From Heteroscillospira sp050252415 (GTDB taxonomy: Bacteria; Bacillota; Clostridia; Oscillospirales; Oscillospiraceae), in NCBI GenBank assembly GCA_050252415.1, contig JBFWKZ010000017.1:1-26381 (forward strand): a stretch of DNA of 26,381 bases, given 5' to 3'. The notes beneath the pieces are model-generated. The model was not told the DNA's origin. It searched no databases and worked only from the letters and a program-made list of their open reading frames with translations. Both the position numbers and the translations under genes were made by a program. Each line of letters opens with the position of its first letter. Within the stretch, counting starts at the first letter, position 1. Positions 7,802-15,468 of this stretch are shown here, piece by piece.

Positions 7802-7838
7802 CGCCCTGCCATTGACGGTGAACAGGGCGAGTTTTTTT
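7802..7838 (+). terminator. Plus-strand terminator-like hairpin in the divergent intergenic region
   Basis: CGCCCTG (7802-7808) and CAGGGCG (7823-7829) pair, then AG and seven T residues follow on the plus strand. No plus-strand gene ends here, so it would stop antisense transcription across the ATPase gene or read-through from ccdA-tlpA. On the minus strand the same hairpin lies in the ATPase leader just before its ribosome site, where it could affect translation. Confidence 0.5.
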
Positions 7839-7849
7839 GCTGTCGTTAC

Positions 7850-7879
7850 ACAATATGCCGCTGACGCATACATTGACAA
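7850..7879 (-). promoter_or_regulatory. Probable promoter of the P-loop ATPase gene
   Basis: Minus strand: TTGTCA (7874-7879), 18-nt spacer, TATTGT (7850-7855). Its -35 box shares bases with the -35 box of the ktrB promoter on the other strand, so the two promoters should compete. Confidence 0.4.
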
Positions 7880-7901
7880 TTACCCCCGCGAGATATATAA
7901 T
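7873..7901 (+). promoter_or_regulatory. Consensus sigma-A promoter of the ktrBA operon
   Basis: TTGACA (7873-7878), 17-nt spacer, TATAAT (7896-7901): a perfect match in both boxes and in spacing. The expected transcript start near 7908 leaves a leader of about 26 nt before the GTG start of ktrB. Confidence 0.85.
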
Positions 7902-7933
7902 TTTTCCAATTAAGATTAAGGAGCGCGCACAAC

Positions 7934-9229
7934 GTGAAGAGAAAGCAGTCCATGCCGCCGGCGAGAATGATCGCAATGTGTTTCTTGGCCATTATCGCAG
8001 TCGGCTCAATTTTGCTCATGCTGCCGATCTCGCACAATCCCGGCAGGAGCATTACGCCTCTTGACGCGCTCTTTACCGCGACGAGTGCCACATGTGTTAC
8101 AGGACTTGTGGTCGTCGATACGGCGGAAACCTTCTCATTTTTCGGCAGATGTGTCATTTTGCTGCTCATTCAGACAGGCGGGCTCGGCGTGGCAACGATC
8201 GGCGTCGGCGTTACCCTGGCAGCCGGAAACCGTATGAGCCTGTACCACAGAAATATTTTGAAGGCATCGTGGAATATCGGCTCCATGGCAAATCTGAATC
8301 AGATATACCGTATGGTCATCCTCATAACCGTTACGATCGAGCTTATCGGCGCTGGGATGCTGCTGCCTGTGTTTATGAAGATGTACCCGTTTGCCCAGGC
8401 GATCGGCATCAGTATTTTCCACTCGGTATCCAGCTTTAATAATGCGGGGTTTGACCTTATGGGCGGAAATATGAACGGGTTTGTCGGCTATGGCGGCAAT
8501 GTTCCGCTCAGCCTCATTACCGCTTTTCTCATTATCGCGGGCGGTATCGGTTATCTGGTCATTATCGATCTGCTGCAATACGATGGCTTTATCCGATGCG
8601 CCCTTCAGACCAAGATCGTTCTCTATACCTCGGCTTTTCTGATACTATGCGGGATGATGCTCCTTTTAGCCGTGGAGGACCTCACGCCCTTAGAGGCGTT
8701 TTTTCAGAGCGTCAGTACCAGAACGGCAGGTTTTTCCACCATTGATATCGGCTCATTCACAAATGCGGGCCTAATGGTGGTCTGCCTCCTGATGTTCATC
8801 GGCGCGTCTCCGGGCTCGACGGGCGGCGGCATCAAGACGACGACCTTTTTTGTTGCGCTGATGGCGGCCGATTCGGCGGCGACAGGCAGAAAACGCGAAG
8901 TGTTTCACAGGCGCATAGACGATGCGGATATCTCAAAAGCGTTTATCGTCATACTCATGGCCCTTTTGGTCATCATAACCGCCACATTTGCGATGTGCCT
9001 GTGCGAACCGGGCTATGACTTCATTCGCATCCTCTTTGAAGTCGTGTCCGCGTTTGCGACAGTGGGCCTGAGCACAGGCCTGACGCCGCATCTTGGCGAT
9101 GCGGCGAGGCTGATTCTCATTGTCACAATGTATATCGGCAGGCTGGGGCCGCTGACCATCGCGACGGTATGGTTTTTCCATCATGACTCGAAAGTGAGCT
9201 ATACAATGGAACATGTCACGATCGGTTAG
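7934..9229 (+). CDS. ktrB: Potassium uptake channel subunit KtrB (TrkH/KtrB family)
   Basis: 431 aa integral membrane protein that forms the K+ pathway of the Ktr system; in known systems it is a homodimer gated by the KtrA ring. Four imperfect M1-P-M2 repeats are visible through their filter segments, each with the selectivity glycine: TSATCVTGLVV (Gly57), FNNAGFDL, STRTAGFST and ATVGLSTGL. The GSTGGGIKTTT loop before the last repeat is also typical. The start is GTG at 7934 with AAGGAG 10 nt upstream; the promoter position excludes earlier starts, and ATG 7952 is the alternative. ktrA follows 20 nt downstream, so the two are co-transcribed. Confidence 0.93.
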   Translation: MKRKQSMPPARMIAMCFLAIIAVGSILLMLPISHNPGRSITPLDALFTATSATCVTGLVVVDTAETFSFFGRCVILLLIQTGGLGVATIGVGVTLAAGNRMSLYHRNILKASWNIGSMANLNQIYRMVILITVTIELIGAGMLLPVFMKMYPFAQAIGISIFHSVSSFNNAGFDLMGGNMNGFVGYGGNVPLSLITAFLIIAGGIGYLVIIDLLQYDGFIRCALQTKIVLYTSAFLILCGMMLLLAVEDLTPLEAFFQSVSTRTAGFSTIDIGSFTNAGLMVVCLLMFIGASPGSTGGGIKTTTFFVALMAADSAATGRKREVFHRRIDDADISKAFIVILMALLVIITATFAMCLCEPGYDFIRILFEVVSAFATVGLSTGLTPHLGDAARLILIVTMYIGRLGPLTIATVWFFHHDSKVSYTMEHVTIG

Positions 9230-9249
9230 GGATTGAAACGGAGGCTATT

Positions 9250-9924
9250 ATGAAAAAGATGAAAAAGCAGGATGGACAGATCTTCGGCGTCATAGGACTC
9301 GGACGGTTCGGGACGGCGCTTGCCGTGTCGCTGGCCGAGGCGGGACTTGACGTTGTTGCGGTTGATCGTGACGAGAGTGCGGTGCGCCGCGTGCGCGACT
9401 ACGTCGAGCAGGCGTATGTCTGCACGGAACTGACCACTGAAAATCTTACCGAGGTGGGTATCCAAAACTGTGATGTGGTTATCATATGCGTAGGCTCACA
9501 ACTCGATGTCAGTGTCCTCACGACACTGAGGATCGTCGGTCTCGGCGTCAAGCGCGTCATCGCCAAGGCCATAAACAAGGAACACGGTGAGATCTTGGAG
9601 AAGATCGGCGCCGAGGTGGTCTATCCGGAGCGCGATATGGCGCTGCGCCTGGCTCAGAAGCTCTCCGTAAACTCGGTCATCGACTATATCAGTCTCAGCG
9701 TCGACCTTGAGATAGCCGAATTTGAGGCCGACAGCTCAATGATCGGCAAGAGCATCATAGAGCTGAATATCAGGCAGCGGTTTTCGCTCAATATCATTGC
9801 CATACAGCATGGAGATAAGACGACGGCGAACATCAATCCCCAGTACCGCATCGGCAGCGGCGATGTCATTGTCGTGATCGGCAGGGGCGAGGACGTGAGA
9901 AGATTCGAAGCATCATCTCTTTAA
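9250..9924 (+). CDS. ktrA: Potassium uptake regulatory subunit KtrA (RCK/TrkA family)
   Basis: 224 aa cytoplasmic gating subunit. The N-terminal RCK_N Rossmann domain (about 10-135) carries GLGRFG (nucleotide-binding GxGxxG), with an acidic residue at the end of the second strand (VVAVDRDE). The C-terminal RCK_C domain occupies about 140-220. In characterised KtrA proteins the N-domain binds ATP/ADP and the C-domain can bind c-di-AMP, which shuts the channel; that regulation is family knowledge, not seen here. GGAGG precedes the ATG by 6 nt. It lies between ktrB and the HAD gene with short gaps, in one operon. Confidence 0.94.
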   Translation: MKKMKKQDGQIFGVIGLGRFGTALAVSLAEAGLDVVAVDRDESAVRRVRDYVEQAYVCTELTTENLTEVGIQNCDVVIICVGSQLDVSVLTTLRIVGLGVKRVIAKAINKEHGEILEKIGAEVVYPERDMALRLAQKLSVNSVIDYISLSVDLEIAEFEADSSMIGKSIIELNIRQRFSLNIIAIQHGDKTTANINPQYRIGSGDVIVVIGRGEDVRRFEASSL

Positions 9925-9936
9925 AGGAAGTCATTT

Positions 9937-10587
9937 ATGTTTGATACGATACTGTTTGACCTTGACGGGACGATCAGCGACAGCGGATTGGGAATTACCC
10001 GAAGCGTGGCCTATGCGCTGGAAAAGTTCGGAATCCATGTTGCCGATCTCAAAACACTCAACACCTTTGTCGGGCCGCCGCTGAACGAAAGCTTCCGGGA
10101 GCAATTCGGTTTTTCGCCCGAAGAATGCCGGCAGGCGGTCGCGTATTACCGCGAGCGCTACCAGGATATCGGCGTGCGCGAGACGGAAAGCTACCCCGGT
10201 ATTCGTGAGCTCCTGCGCAAGCTGAAAGGCGCCGGTAAAACAGTGGCCCTAGCCACCTCAAAGCCTACGGTATTTGCCCGGGTTATTCTCGATGAATATG
10301 GCGTGACCGACTGCTTTGACCTCATTTTGGGCTGTGAGCTCGACGGCAGAAGAAGCGAGAAGATTGAGGTCATGGAGGCGTGCCTCTCTACTCTGGACAT
10401 TGACAGTGACGAAAAGAAAAAGCACACCGTCATGGTGGGGGACAGGCACTATGATATCGACGGCGCAAAGCACTGCGGCATCGTCTCGGTCGGCGTGACG
10501 TATGGCTATGCCCAGGGGGACGAGCTTTCGGGTGCCGATTACATTGTGGAGACGACGGAAGCGCTGGGGCGTGTGCTTTTATCTTAA
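9937..10587 (+). CDS. HAD-superfamily hydrolase, phosphoglycolate phosphatase-like
   Basis: 216 aa, class IA HAD phosphatase. Motif I is FDLDGT (nucleophile Asp8, general acid Asp10), motif II is ATSKPT, the conserved Lys lies near the EKIEVMEA segment, and motif III/IV is VGDRHYDIDGA. The cap is the small helical type inserted after motif I (about 15-80), as in Gph and PpaX. It starts 12 nt after ktrA with AAAGGAAG before the ATG and ends the ktr operon. The substrate is not predictable: phosphoglycolate, pyrophosphate (PpaX-like) or a nucleotide are all possible. Co-transcription with potassium uptake may be incidental. Confidence 0.87.
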   Translation: MFDTILFDLDGTISDSGLGITRSVAYALEKFGIHVADLKTLNTFVGPPLNESFREQFGFSPEECRQAVAYYRERYQDIGVRETESYPGIRELLRKLKGAGKTVALATSKPTVFARVILDEYGVTDCFDLILGCELDGRRSEKIEVMEACLSTLDIDSDEKKKHTVMVGDRHYDIDGAKHCGIVSVGVTYGYAQGDELSGADYIVETTEALGRVLLS

Positions 10588-10598
10588 TATGAAAACAA

Positions 10599-10632
10599 AT
10601 TGCCGGGCCATGACGGACCCGGCAATCATTTT
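10599..10632 (+). terminator. Terminator of the ktrBA-HAD operon
   Basis: ATTGCCGGG (10599-10607) pairs with CCCGGCAAT (10618-10626), followed by CATTTTAG. The stem is strong, but the T run is only four residues. Confidence 0.6.
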
Positions 10633-10667
10633 AGAAATTAAATATCTTAATCAGACAATAATTACTA

Positions 10668-10696
10668 TTTACTTATCTTAATAAGAGATATATACT
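10668..10696 (+). promoter_or_regulatory. Promoter of the Y-family polymerase gene with operator-like dyad
   Basis: TTTACT (10668-10673), 17-nt spacer, TATACT (10691-10696). The spacer contains TATCT-N7-AGATA, and TATCTTAAT also occurs upstream at 10643-10651. No Gram-positive LexA box (GAAC-N4-GTTC) is visible, so SOS control is not supported. Confidence 0.55.
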
Positions 10697-10730
10697 GAAG
10701 CTATACGATTACGGCTACTGCGGAGGCAAT

Positions 10731-11987
10731 ATGGAAAGGCTCATATTACACTCGGATATCAATTCCTGCTATGCCAATATCGAGCATCTGTATCATCCGG
10801 AACTGAGTGACGAAGCCGTGGCCGTGGCGGGAAGTCCGGAGAGGCGGCATGGAATCATATTGGCCAAGGACGAAAAATGCAAACGGCGCGGCGTTAAAAC
10901 CGGCATGGCGCTCTGGCAGGCGCTGCAGCTCTGCCCGGAGATGGTTGTGCTGCCGCCCAGACTGGACCTGTACGTTGACTTTTCCGCAAAGGTACAGAGA
11001 ATCTATTCGGACTATACGGACGTCCGGGAGGCTTTTGGCATAGACGAGAGCTGGCTGGATTTGACCGGATGCGTCCGCGACGGCGCCGCGGCGGCAACCG
11101 AGATAAGGCAGCGGATAAAGTCGGAGCTGGGCGTTACCGTCAGCATCGGCGTCTCCTGGAATAAAGTCTTTGCCAAGCTGGGTTCCGACTATAAAAAGCC
11201 GGACGCGGTGACGGTCATCGACAGACAGCGATTCCGGGACATCGTTTGGCCGCTTCCGGCGGGCGACCTTTTATACGTCGGGCGGAGCACGTCAAAGCGG
11301 CTTGAGGCCATGGGAATCACGACCATAGGCGCCATTGCGCAGAGCGATCCCGAGGCGCTTCGGCGCAGGCTGGGTAAGGCCGGTCTGATGCTGCATGCTT
11401 TTGCAAACGGCAACGACCGTTCACCGGTGCGCAGGGAGGACGCTATGCCGCCGGTTAAATCCGTGGGTAACGGCACAACGACTCCGCGCGACATGGTAAA
11501 CGACGGAGATGTGTGGGTCACACTCATGACGCTCAGCGAAAGTGTAGGGATGCGCCTGCGCGAAAAAGGGATGATGGGGCATATCGTAGAGCTTTCCATG
11601 CGCTCGCCGGAACTCGAATGGTGCAGCCGCCAGATAAAGCTGAGGTATCCGACGGATATAACCCGGGAAATCTTAAGCTCGGTGTTCGCACTGTTCCGCG
11701 AGGCCGGGTCACCTTTGCCGCTGCGCAGCATCGCCATACGGTGTACGCAGCTCGTTCCTGCCGACAGGCCTCAGCAGCTCGATCTTTTTTCCGATTGGGC
11801 CGAGCGGGACAGACAGCGCCGCTTAGACGGCGCGATGGATACGATACGCAAAAAATATGGCTATAACGGCATCCGCCGCGGCACGTTGGCGATAGACCCT
11901 GCGCTGGGCGGTCTGAACGCCAGGGAAGAACACGTCGTACACCCGGTCGGTTTCTTAAACGGCTGCGGTATGGACAAGATGATATAG
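10731..11987 (+). CDS. dinB: DNA polymerase IV-like Y-family translesion polymerase
   Basis: 418 aa. The palm carries the catalytic acidic residues in LHSDINS (Asp9) and GIDESWLD (Asp105, Glu106), with Tyr14 at the steric-gate position five residues after the first Asp. The fingers motif RRHGIILAKDEKCKRRGVKTGM (33-60 region) is typical, as is VSIGVSWNKVFAKLGSDYKKPD (136-158 region). The thumb helix-hairpin-helix and little finger follow. PQQLDLF at 347-353 matches the sliding-clamp-binding peptide (QLxLF), so it should be recruited by DnaN. DINS in place of the usual DxDxFFA marks a sub-lineage common in Clostridia. It stands alone behind its own promoter, with GGAGG before the ATG. Confidence 0.9.
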   Translation: MERLILHSDINSCYANIEHLYHPELSDEAVAVAGSPERRHGIILAKDEKCKRRGVKTGMALWQALQLCPEMVVLPPRLDLYVDFSAKVQRIYSDYTDVREAFGIDESWLDLTGCVRDGAAAATEIRQRIKSELGVTVSIGVSWNKVFAKLGSDYKKPDAVTVIDRQRFRDIVWPLPAGDLLYVGRSTSKRLEAMGITTIGAIAQSDPEALRRRLGKAGLMLHAFANGNDRSPVRREDAMPPVKSVGNGTTTPRDMVNDGDVWVTLMTLSESVGMRLREKGMMGHIVELSMRSPELEWCSRQIKLRYPTDITREILSSVFALFREAGSPLPLRSIAIRCTQLVPADRPQQLDLFSDWAERDRQRRLDGAMDTIRKKYGYNGIRRGTLAIDPALGGLNAREEHVVHPVGFLNGCGMDKMI

Positions 11988-12025
11988 AGGCCTTAAATGA
12001 TGCGACTATAAAAGCTTCGCTTAAG

Positions 12026-12128
12026 TTTCCGCCGTGCGCGGCGGAAATTCGGGGACGTTTACACTCGCCGCGAGCGGCACCGATCTGAAGAAAGCAAAGG
12101 ATCGCTGCAGGGCGGATTCACTCCGCCC
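12026..12128. other. Cluster of four hairpins between convergent genes
   Basis: In order: TTTCCGCCG/CGGCGGAAA (12026-12047, perfect 9 bp), GCCGC-GA-GCGGC, CGATC/GATCG enclosing an A-rich loop, and GGGCGGA/TCCGCCC (12110-12128, perfect 7 bp). None has a T run on either strand. The cluster fills the gap between the convergent polymerase and regulator genes; it could act as bidirectional 3'-end processing structure or be a repeat-derived element. Confidence 0.5.
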
Positions 12129-12162
12129 GTCGCAAATATCAATACTTGGGACTCCATGGGAA

Positions 12163-13749
12163 CTATGCCATTTGGCTGTTTTCAGAGAGCTCGGTCTTAT
12201 TTCCTTCGGTGTCGACATTGAATTGTTCAAATATTTCATAAGAGAGTGCCAGATAGGTGCGCTGATGATGGTTGTTAAAATCGATATCGGTCAGGGCCTG
12301 AATACGTGCCAGGCGTTTTAAAAAGGTACTTCTGGCAATGCAAAGCGCACGGGATGCCGATACGGCGTTGTATTGCAGGCGGATGTAGGTCCGTAAGGTA
12401 AGATTTAATTCGGTATTGTTCTTATTGTCATATTCGCGCAGTATGTTGATGGAAAGCTCGCATATTTGCTCGGGGAGAAAATTCTGATATCCGCTGCGCA
12501 GCAGATGTAAATAGGCATAATCGTCAAATTTAAAATACCAATACATGGGATTTACCCGCGCTCCGATGTCCAGAGCAATATCGGTCTGCTGAAAAGCCGC
12601 TTGAATTGAGAACAGGTTGGTGAATTTACGGCTGATTCCGGCCAACAGTAAGCTCTCTCTTAGAAAATAGGCAAGCTCTTGGGTAAACAGCTTTTTCGTG
12701 CCGCTCTCAAATTTCGTAATATTCGTCAGGACGATGAGCCTCTGCTGGTAATCAATACAGCAGGTTCCCGGCCACAAATCTTCGAGCTGCGTGGTTAGGG
12801 CGTTTCCCAGCTTAATTTCGTTTTTGGTGAAATGTGACTTTATTTGAATCAGATAGTATTGATCATACGAACCATACCCTCTGTTGGCAAGCAGACTGCA
12901 CAGCGTTTCCTGTTCAACTGTATTTCCGCAGAGCAGACATCTGAGAATTTGCTTGAATTTAGTGTCTTGAGATCTGCGATGCCAGAAGGTTCCCAATTTT
13001 GCGTACAGTGTTTCAACGTATTGGGCGACAATAATCAGAATTTGCTTATAATAGGCGTTCTTGATGCTATCCTGCGTGAAAGGAATGGACAATCGGCCGA
13101 CGTAAATTTGATTGTTGAAAATATTTTTGTGCAGAAAATTTTCGTTACATGTATATTGAAAGACATCATGTATCTCATCCAGCTTATTAAAATCAGACAT
13201 AGCGGTCAGATGATTGATCGCCTCAAGGGACAGATAATTATCGTTTTCCACATATCTTTCTTCATAGCCGTTTTCATACGCAAGCCGTTTAGAATAGCTG
13301 ATATAGCGAAACTGTGAGTCTACCAGCGCCAGCGGATCTTCCAGAAGCACATCGCAGCTCCGAATAATGGCATCAAAGCTCAGCGATCGATTCACAGATT
13401 TTTCCAGAGCGGCTTCCCACGCCAGAAATATATCGAATATTTCAAGGAGCTGATTGAATACCAGCGTTAAGGGTGCCTGCTCCTCGATAACGATACATTC
13501 ATTACCGCTGCCGTTTATCTGCGCTATATCGCAGCCGACACAGATAAAAATGGTATTTTTATAATGGTGTATAATCTGTGCAATATCGGAGCTGCCGATG
13601 ACGACTAAATGACCATACATTTTTTCCGCTGTGCTCCAAAACATGGGCCTGCTCACCCGAAAATTTTGGAGCAATTTGCCATAGTGATGCGATGAATTTC
13701 GAAATTTATTGTGAATCCAGTAAAAAATCATATCCCCATTTAACAGCAT
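12163..13749 (-). CDS. PucR-type transcriptional regulator
   Basis: 528 aa. The last 60 residues before a short tail (about 451-510) match the PucR/CdaR C-terminal helix-turn-helix: LRTYIRLQYNAVSASRALCIARSTF with a recognition helix ending in LKRL. A GGDEF-like/CdaR middle segment is plausible from the YYLIQIKSH and CCIDYQQRLIVLTN strands, but it is not a catalytic domain. The N-terminal ligand-sensing part is not recognised. I chose ATG 13749 because AAAGGAG lies 8 nt upstream; the in-frame GTG 9 nt earlier is too close to it. It is divergent from a UroD-family methyltransferase, and large PucR-domain regulators often accompany corrinoid methyltransferase or demethylase genes, so control of that gene and itself is likely. 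The gene is more AT-rich than the flanking dinB. Confidence 0.78.
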   Translation of the reverse strand: MLLNGDMIFYWIHNKFRNSSHHYGKLLQNFRVSRPMFWSTAEKMYGHLVVIGSSDIAQIIHHYKNTIFICVGCDIAQINGSGNECIVIEEQAPLTLVFNQLLEIFDIFLAWEAALEKSVNRSLSFDAIIRSCDVLLEDPLALVDSQFRYISYSKRLAYENGYEERYVENDNYLSLEAINHLTAMSDFNKLDEIHDVFQYTCNENFLHKNIFNNQIYVGRLSIPFTQDSIKNAYYKQILIIVAQYVETLYAKLGTFWHRRSQDTKFKQILRCLLCGNTVEQETLCSLLANRGYGSYDQYYLIQIKSHFTKNEIKLGNALTTQLEDLWPGTCCIDYQQRLIVLTNITKFESGTKKLFTQELAYFLRESLLLAGISRKFTNLFSIQAAFQQTDIALDIGARVNPMYWYFKFDDYAYLHLLRSGYQNFLPEQICELSINILREYDNKNNTELNLTLRTYIRLQYNAVSASRALCIARSTFLKRLARIQALTDIDFNNHHQRTYLALSYEIFEQFNVDTEGNKTELSENSQMA

Positions 13750-13787
13750 TGCCCTCACTCCTTTAAGTCTGCATTCCGATACTACAA

Positions 13788-13816
13788 AGTGTATTCTATC
13801 TCCTCAATAAAAGCAA
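13788..13816 (-). promoter_or_regulatory. Promoter of the PucR-type regulator
   Basis: Minus strand: TTGCTT (13811-13816), 17-nt spacer, TACACT (13788-13793). It is back-to-back with the candidate promoter of the methyltransferase gene, 13 nt away. Confidence 0.5.
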
Positions 13817-13829
13817 CTCTTTTGTTGTA

Positions 13830-13858
13830 TTGCCTCAAAGAGCGATCCTTGCTAATAT
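13830..13858 (+). promoter_or_regulatory. Candidate promoter of the UroD-family methyltransferase
   Basis: TTGCCT (13830-13835), 17-nt spacer, TAATAT (13853-13858). It implies a leader of about 170 nt that contains a GCCGGC/GCCGGC hairpin at 13912-13928. A nearer promoter cannot be excluded. Confidence 0.4.
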
Positions 13859-14038
13859 ATAAGTAAGACAGCTGTCGCAGTGCGCCTATGCCAAAGAAGA
13901 AGATATGGACTGCCGGCAGCGGCCGGCTTCTTGTGCTGCTTTCCGTTAGAGGGCGTTTAATATAGATAAGCGGCGTATGTCAATGGAAACAAAGTCGGCG
14001 TTATGAGCATGAGTAAAAAATATTAGGAGGGAGCTTTT

Positions 14039-15184
14039 ATGGCAAGACCGGCATTCAGCAAAGATGAATTTAAAATTGTTGGCATGTACCCGGGCGTGGA
14101 AAGGTTCGAAGTTATGGGGGGAAAAATTACCGTGCCCGAGAGCCCGATATACAATAGGCCAATAACGCAGCGGGAAAACTGGAAATTATTGTTTGATGGG
14201 AAAAAACCGTATTGGATTCCTGAAACCGGCTGGATTTTCTGCGATCAAGTTCAATTCAGACCGAGAATAAATCCCGATAATGTTGCCAATCATCAGATTT
14301 TTGATGGCGGTCCGAGCGTCGATTATGATAAATTCGGCAAAGTCGTACATAGCAGTTGGTTTGATTTGGATTGGGAGTGGGAGTATGCGATCTCCGGTGC
14401 GACGGTTAGGCCCGGGAACCCCAAAGTACTCGATATCAATCATTGGGAAGACTATGTCTCGATCCCGGATCTTGATGCGCTTGACTGGGACCTTTACAAA
14501 AAAGAAAACGACGAGTATCTCAAAATCGATAAGCTCAGAGAGCTTGGAATTCAAATGAGCCTTTGGGAAAGACTGATGTGTCTGATGGATGTTGACAATG
14601 CGGCCATTGCGCTTATTGATGAGGATCAAAAAATGGGCGTTCACCGATTTTTTGATCGGTTGTGTGATTTTTATGATGATTATATCGGCAGGATGAGTTC
14701 GCTTTTCGATTTTGACTGCGTATATCTTCACGATGATTGGGCCTATCAGAGGGGAACTTTCTTTTCGATCGATACGGCCAGAGAAATGCTGCTGCCGTAT
14801 TTAAAGCGGGTCGTGGAGTCTGCCCATAAGCGCGGGCTGTATTTTGAACATCATTCCTGCGGAAAGGCCGAGTCTCTCGTTCCGGTCATGATTGAGGCGG
14901 GCGTCGATATGTGGTGCGGTCAGCCGGCAATCAATGATCAGGATATGCTGGCTCAAAAATATAAAAATGAACCGATTGTTATCGGTGTCGGTAATCCGCC
15001 CATACCAAATGATGCAACGGATGAACAACTGCGGGATATTGCAAAGGGCTGGGTAGATCGTTATAAGGATTGCCGTGTTGCAGCAGTCTTTGGATTTGCC
15101 CCCAATTTTGCCCAACCGGCCTATCAAAAATTCAGAAATTATGTCTATGAATACAGCCGCATAGCATTTCAAAATTATGATTGA
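14039..15184 (+). CDS. Uroporphyrinogen decarboxylase-family protein, probable corrinoid-type methyltransferase
   Basis: 381 aa TIM-barrel protein of the UroD/MtaA/CmuA superfamily. Residues 272-293 give His-x-Cys (HSC, His272 and Cys274) and, 18 residues after Cys274, Cys293 (MWCG). H-x-C-xn-C is the zinc site of MtaA/MtbA-type enzymes that activate a thiol and accept a methyl group from a corrinoid protein; true UroD enzymes lack it. The C-terminal sequence around 315-365 (PIVIGVGNPPIPNDAT and GFAPNF) also fits the methyltransferase branch. AGGAGGGA precedes the ATG. There is no corrinoid protein, reductive activator or second methyltransferase beside it; its only partner is the divergent PucR regulator. 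O-demethylation or another methyl transfer is inference and the substrate is unknown. Confidence 0.8.
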   Translation: MARPAFSKDEFKIVGMYPGVERFEVMGGKITVPESPIYNRPITQRENWKLLFDGKKPYWIPETGWIFCDQVQFRPRINPDNVANHQIFDGGPSVDYDKFGKVVHSSWFDLDWEWEYAISGATVRPGNPKVLDINHWEDYVSIPDLDALDWDLYKKENDEYLKIDKLRELGIQMSLWERLMCLMDVDNAAIALIDEDQKMGVHRFFDRLCDFYDDYIGRMSSLFDFDCVYLHDDWAYQRGTFFSIDTAREMLLPYLKRVVESAHKRGLYFEHHSCGKAESLVPVMIEAGVDMWCGQPAINDQDMLAQKYKNEPIVIGVGNPPIPNDATDEQLRDIAKGWVDRYKDCRVAAVFGFAPNFAQPAYQKFRNYVYEYSRIAFQNYD

Positions 15185-15187
15185 AAT

Positions 15188-15421
15188 GAAGAGCGGGGCT
15201 GCGCAGCAGCCCCGCTCTTCAGACTATCAAAAAAGCCTCGCAGAGTTTCGCCGCCGCAGCGGCAAAAAAATTCACAATCTGTCACGGAGGCGGACATGTG
15301 CCGCCGCAGTGACGCTTCTCATGCAAGGAAAGTGGTGAGCGGACTTGCATGCTATCCCCTTGTAGACAAAAGGCAAAGCCTTTTGTCTACAACCTAAGCG
15401 GGGCTGCACAGCAGCCCCGCT
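15188..15421. other. Multi-hairpin intergenic element
   Basis: Six stems follow in sequence: a perfect 15-bp stem GAAGAGCGGGGCTGC (15188-15202/15206-15220), GCCGC-CGCA-GCGGC, GTCAC...GTGAC with inner GGCGG/CCGCC, CATGCAAG/CTTGCATG (8 bp), a perfect 15-bp stem TTGTAGACAAAAGGC (15360-15374/15378-15392), and AGCGGGGCTGC/GCAGCCCCGCT (15397-15421) followed by CTTTT. The first and last stems share the 11-nt arm AGCGGGGCTGC. The last can act as terminator of the methyltransferase gene. A 33-codon frame with GGAGG before its ATG (15296-15397) runs through the hairpins; I do not call it a gene. This is either a repeat family or a structured RNA. Confidence 0.6.
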
Positions 15422-15468
15422 CTTTTGAAGTTTTACCGGGGAGCCAGCGCCCCCGGCAGGTTATGTAT

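Noticed and set aside
7788..7976. 63-residue N-terminal extension of the P-loop ATPase
   Set aside because: It would begin inside the ktrB gene and cross both promoters; the internal ATG gives the usual family length.
10588..10730. LexA/SOS operator before the Y-family polymerase
   Set aside because: No GAAC-N4-GTTC site is present in the interval.
15296..15397. 33-codon frame with GGAGG upstream
   Set aside because: Its bases are almost wholly arms of inverted repeats, so the frame is better explained as a by-product of the structured element.
15188..15421. CRISPR array
   Set aside because: The repeats are inverted, not direct, unequal in sequence and without regular spacers.
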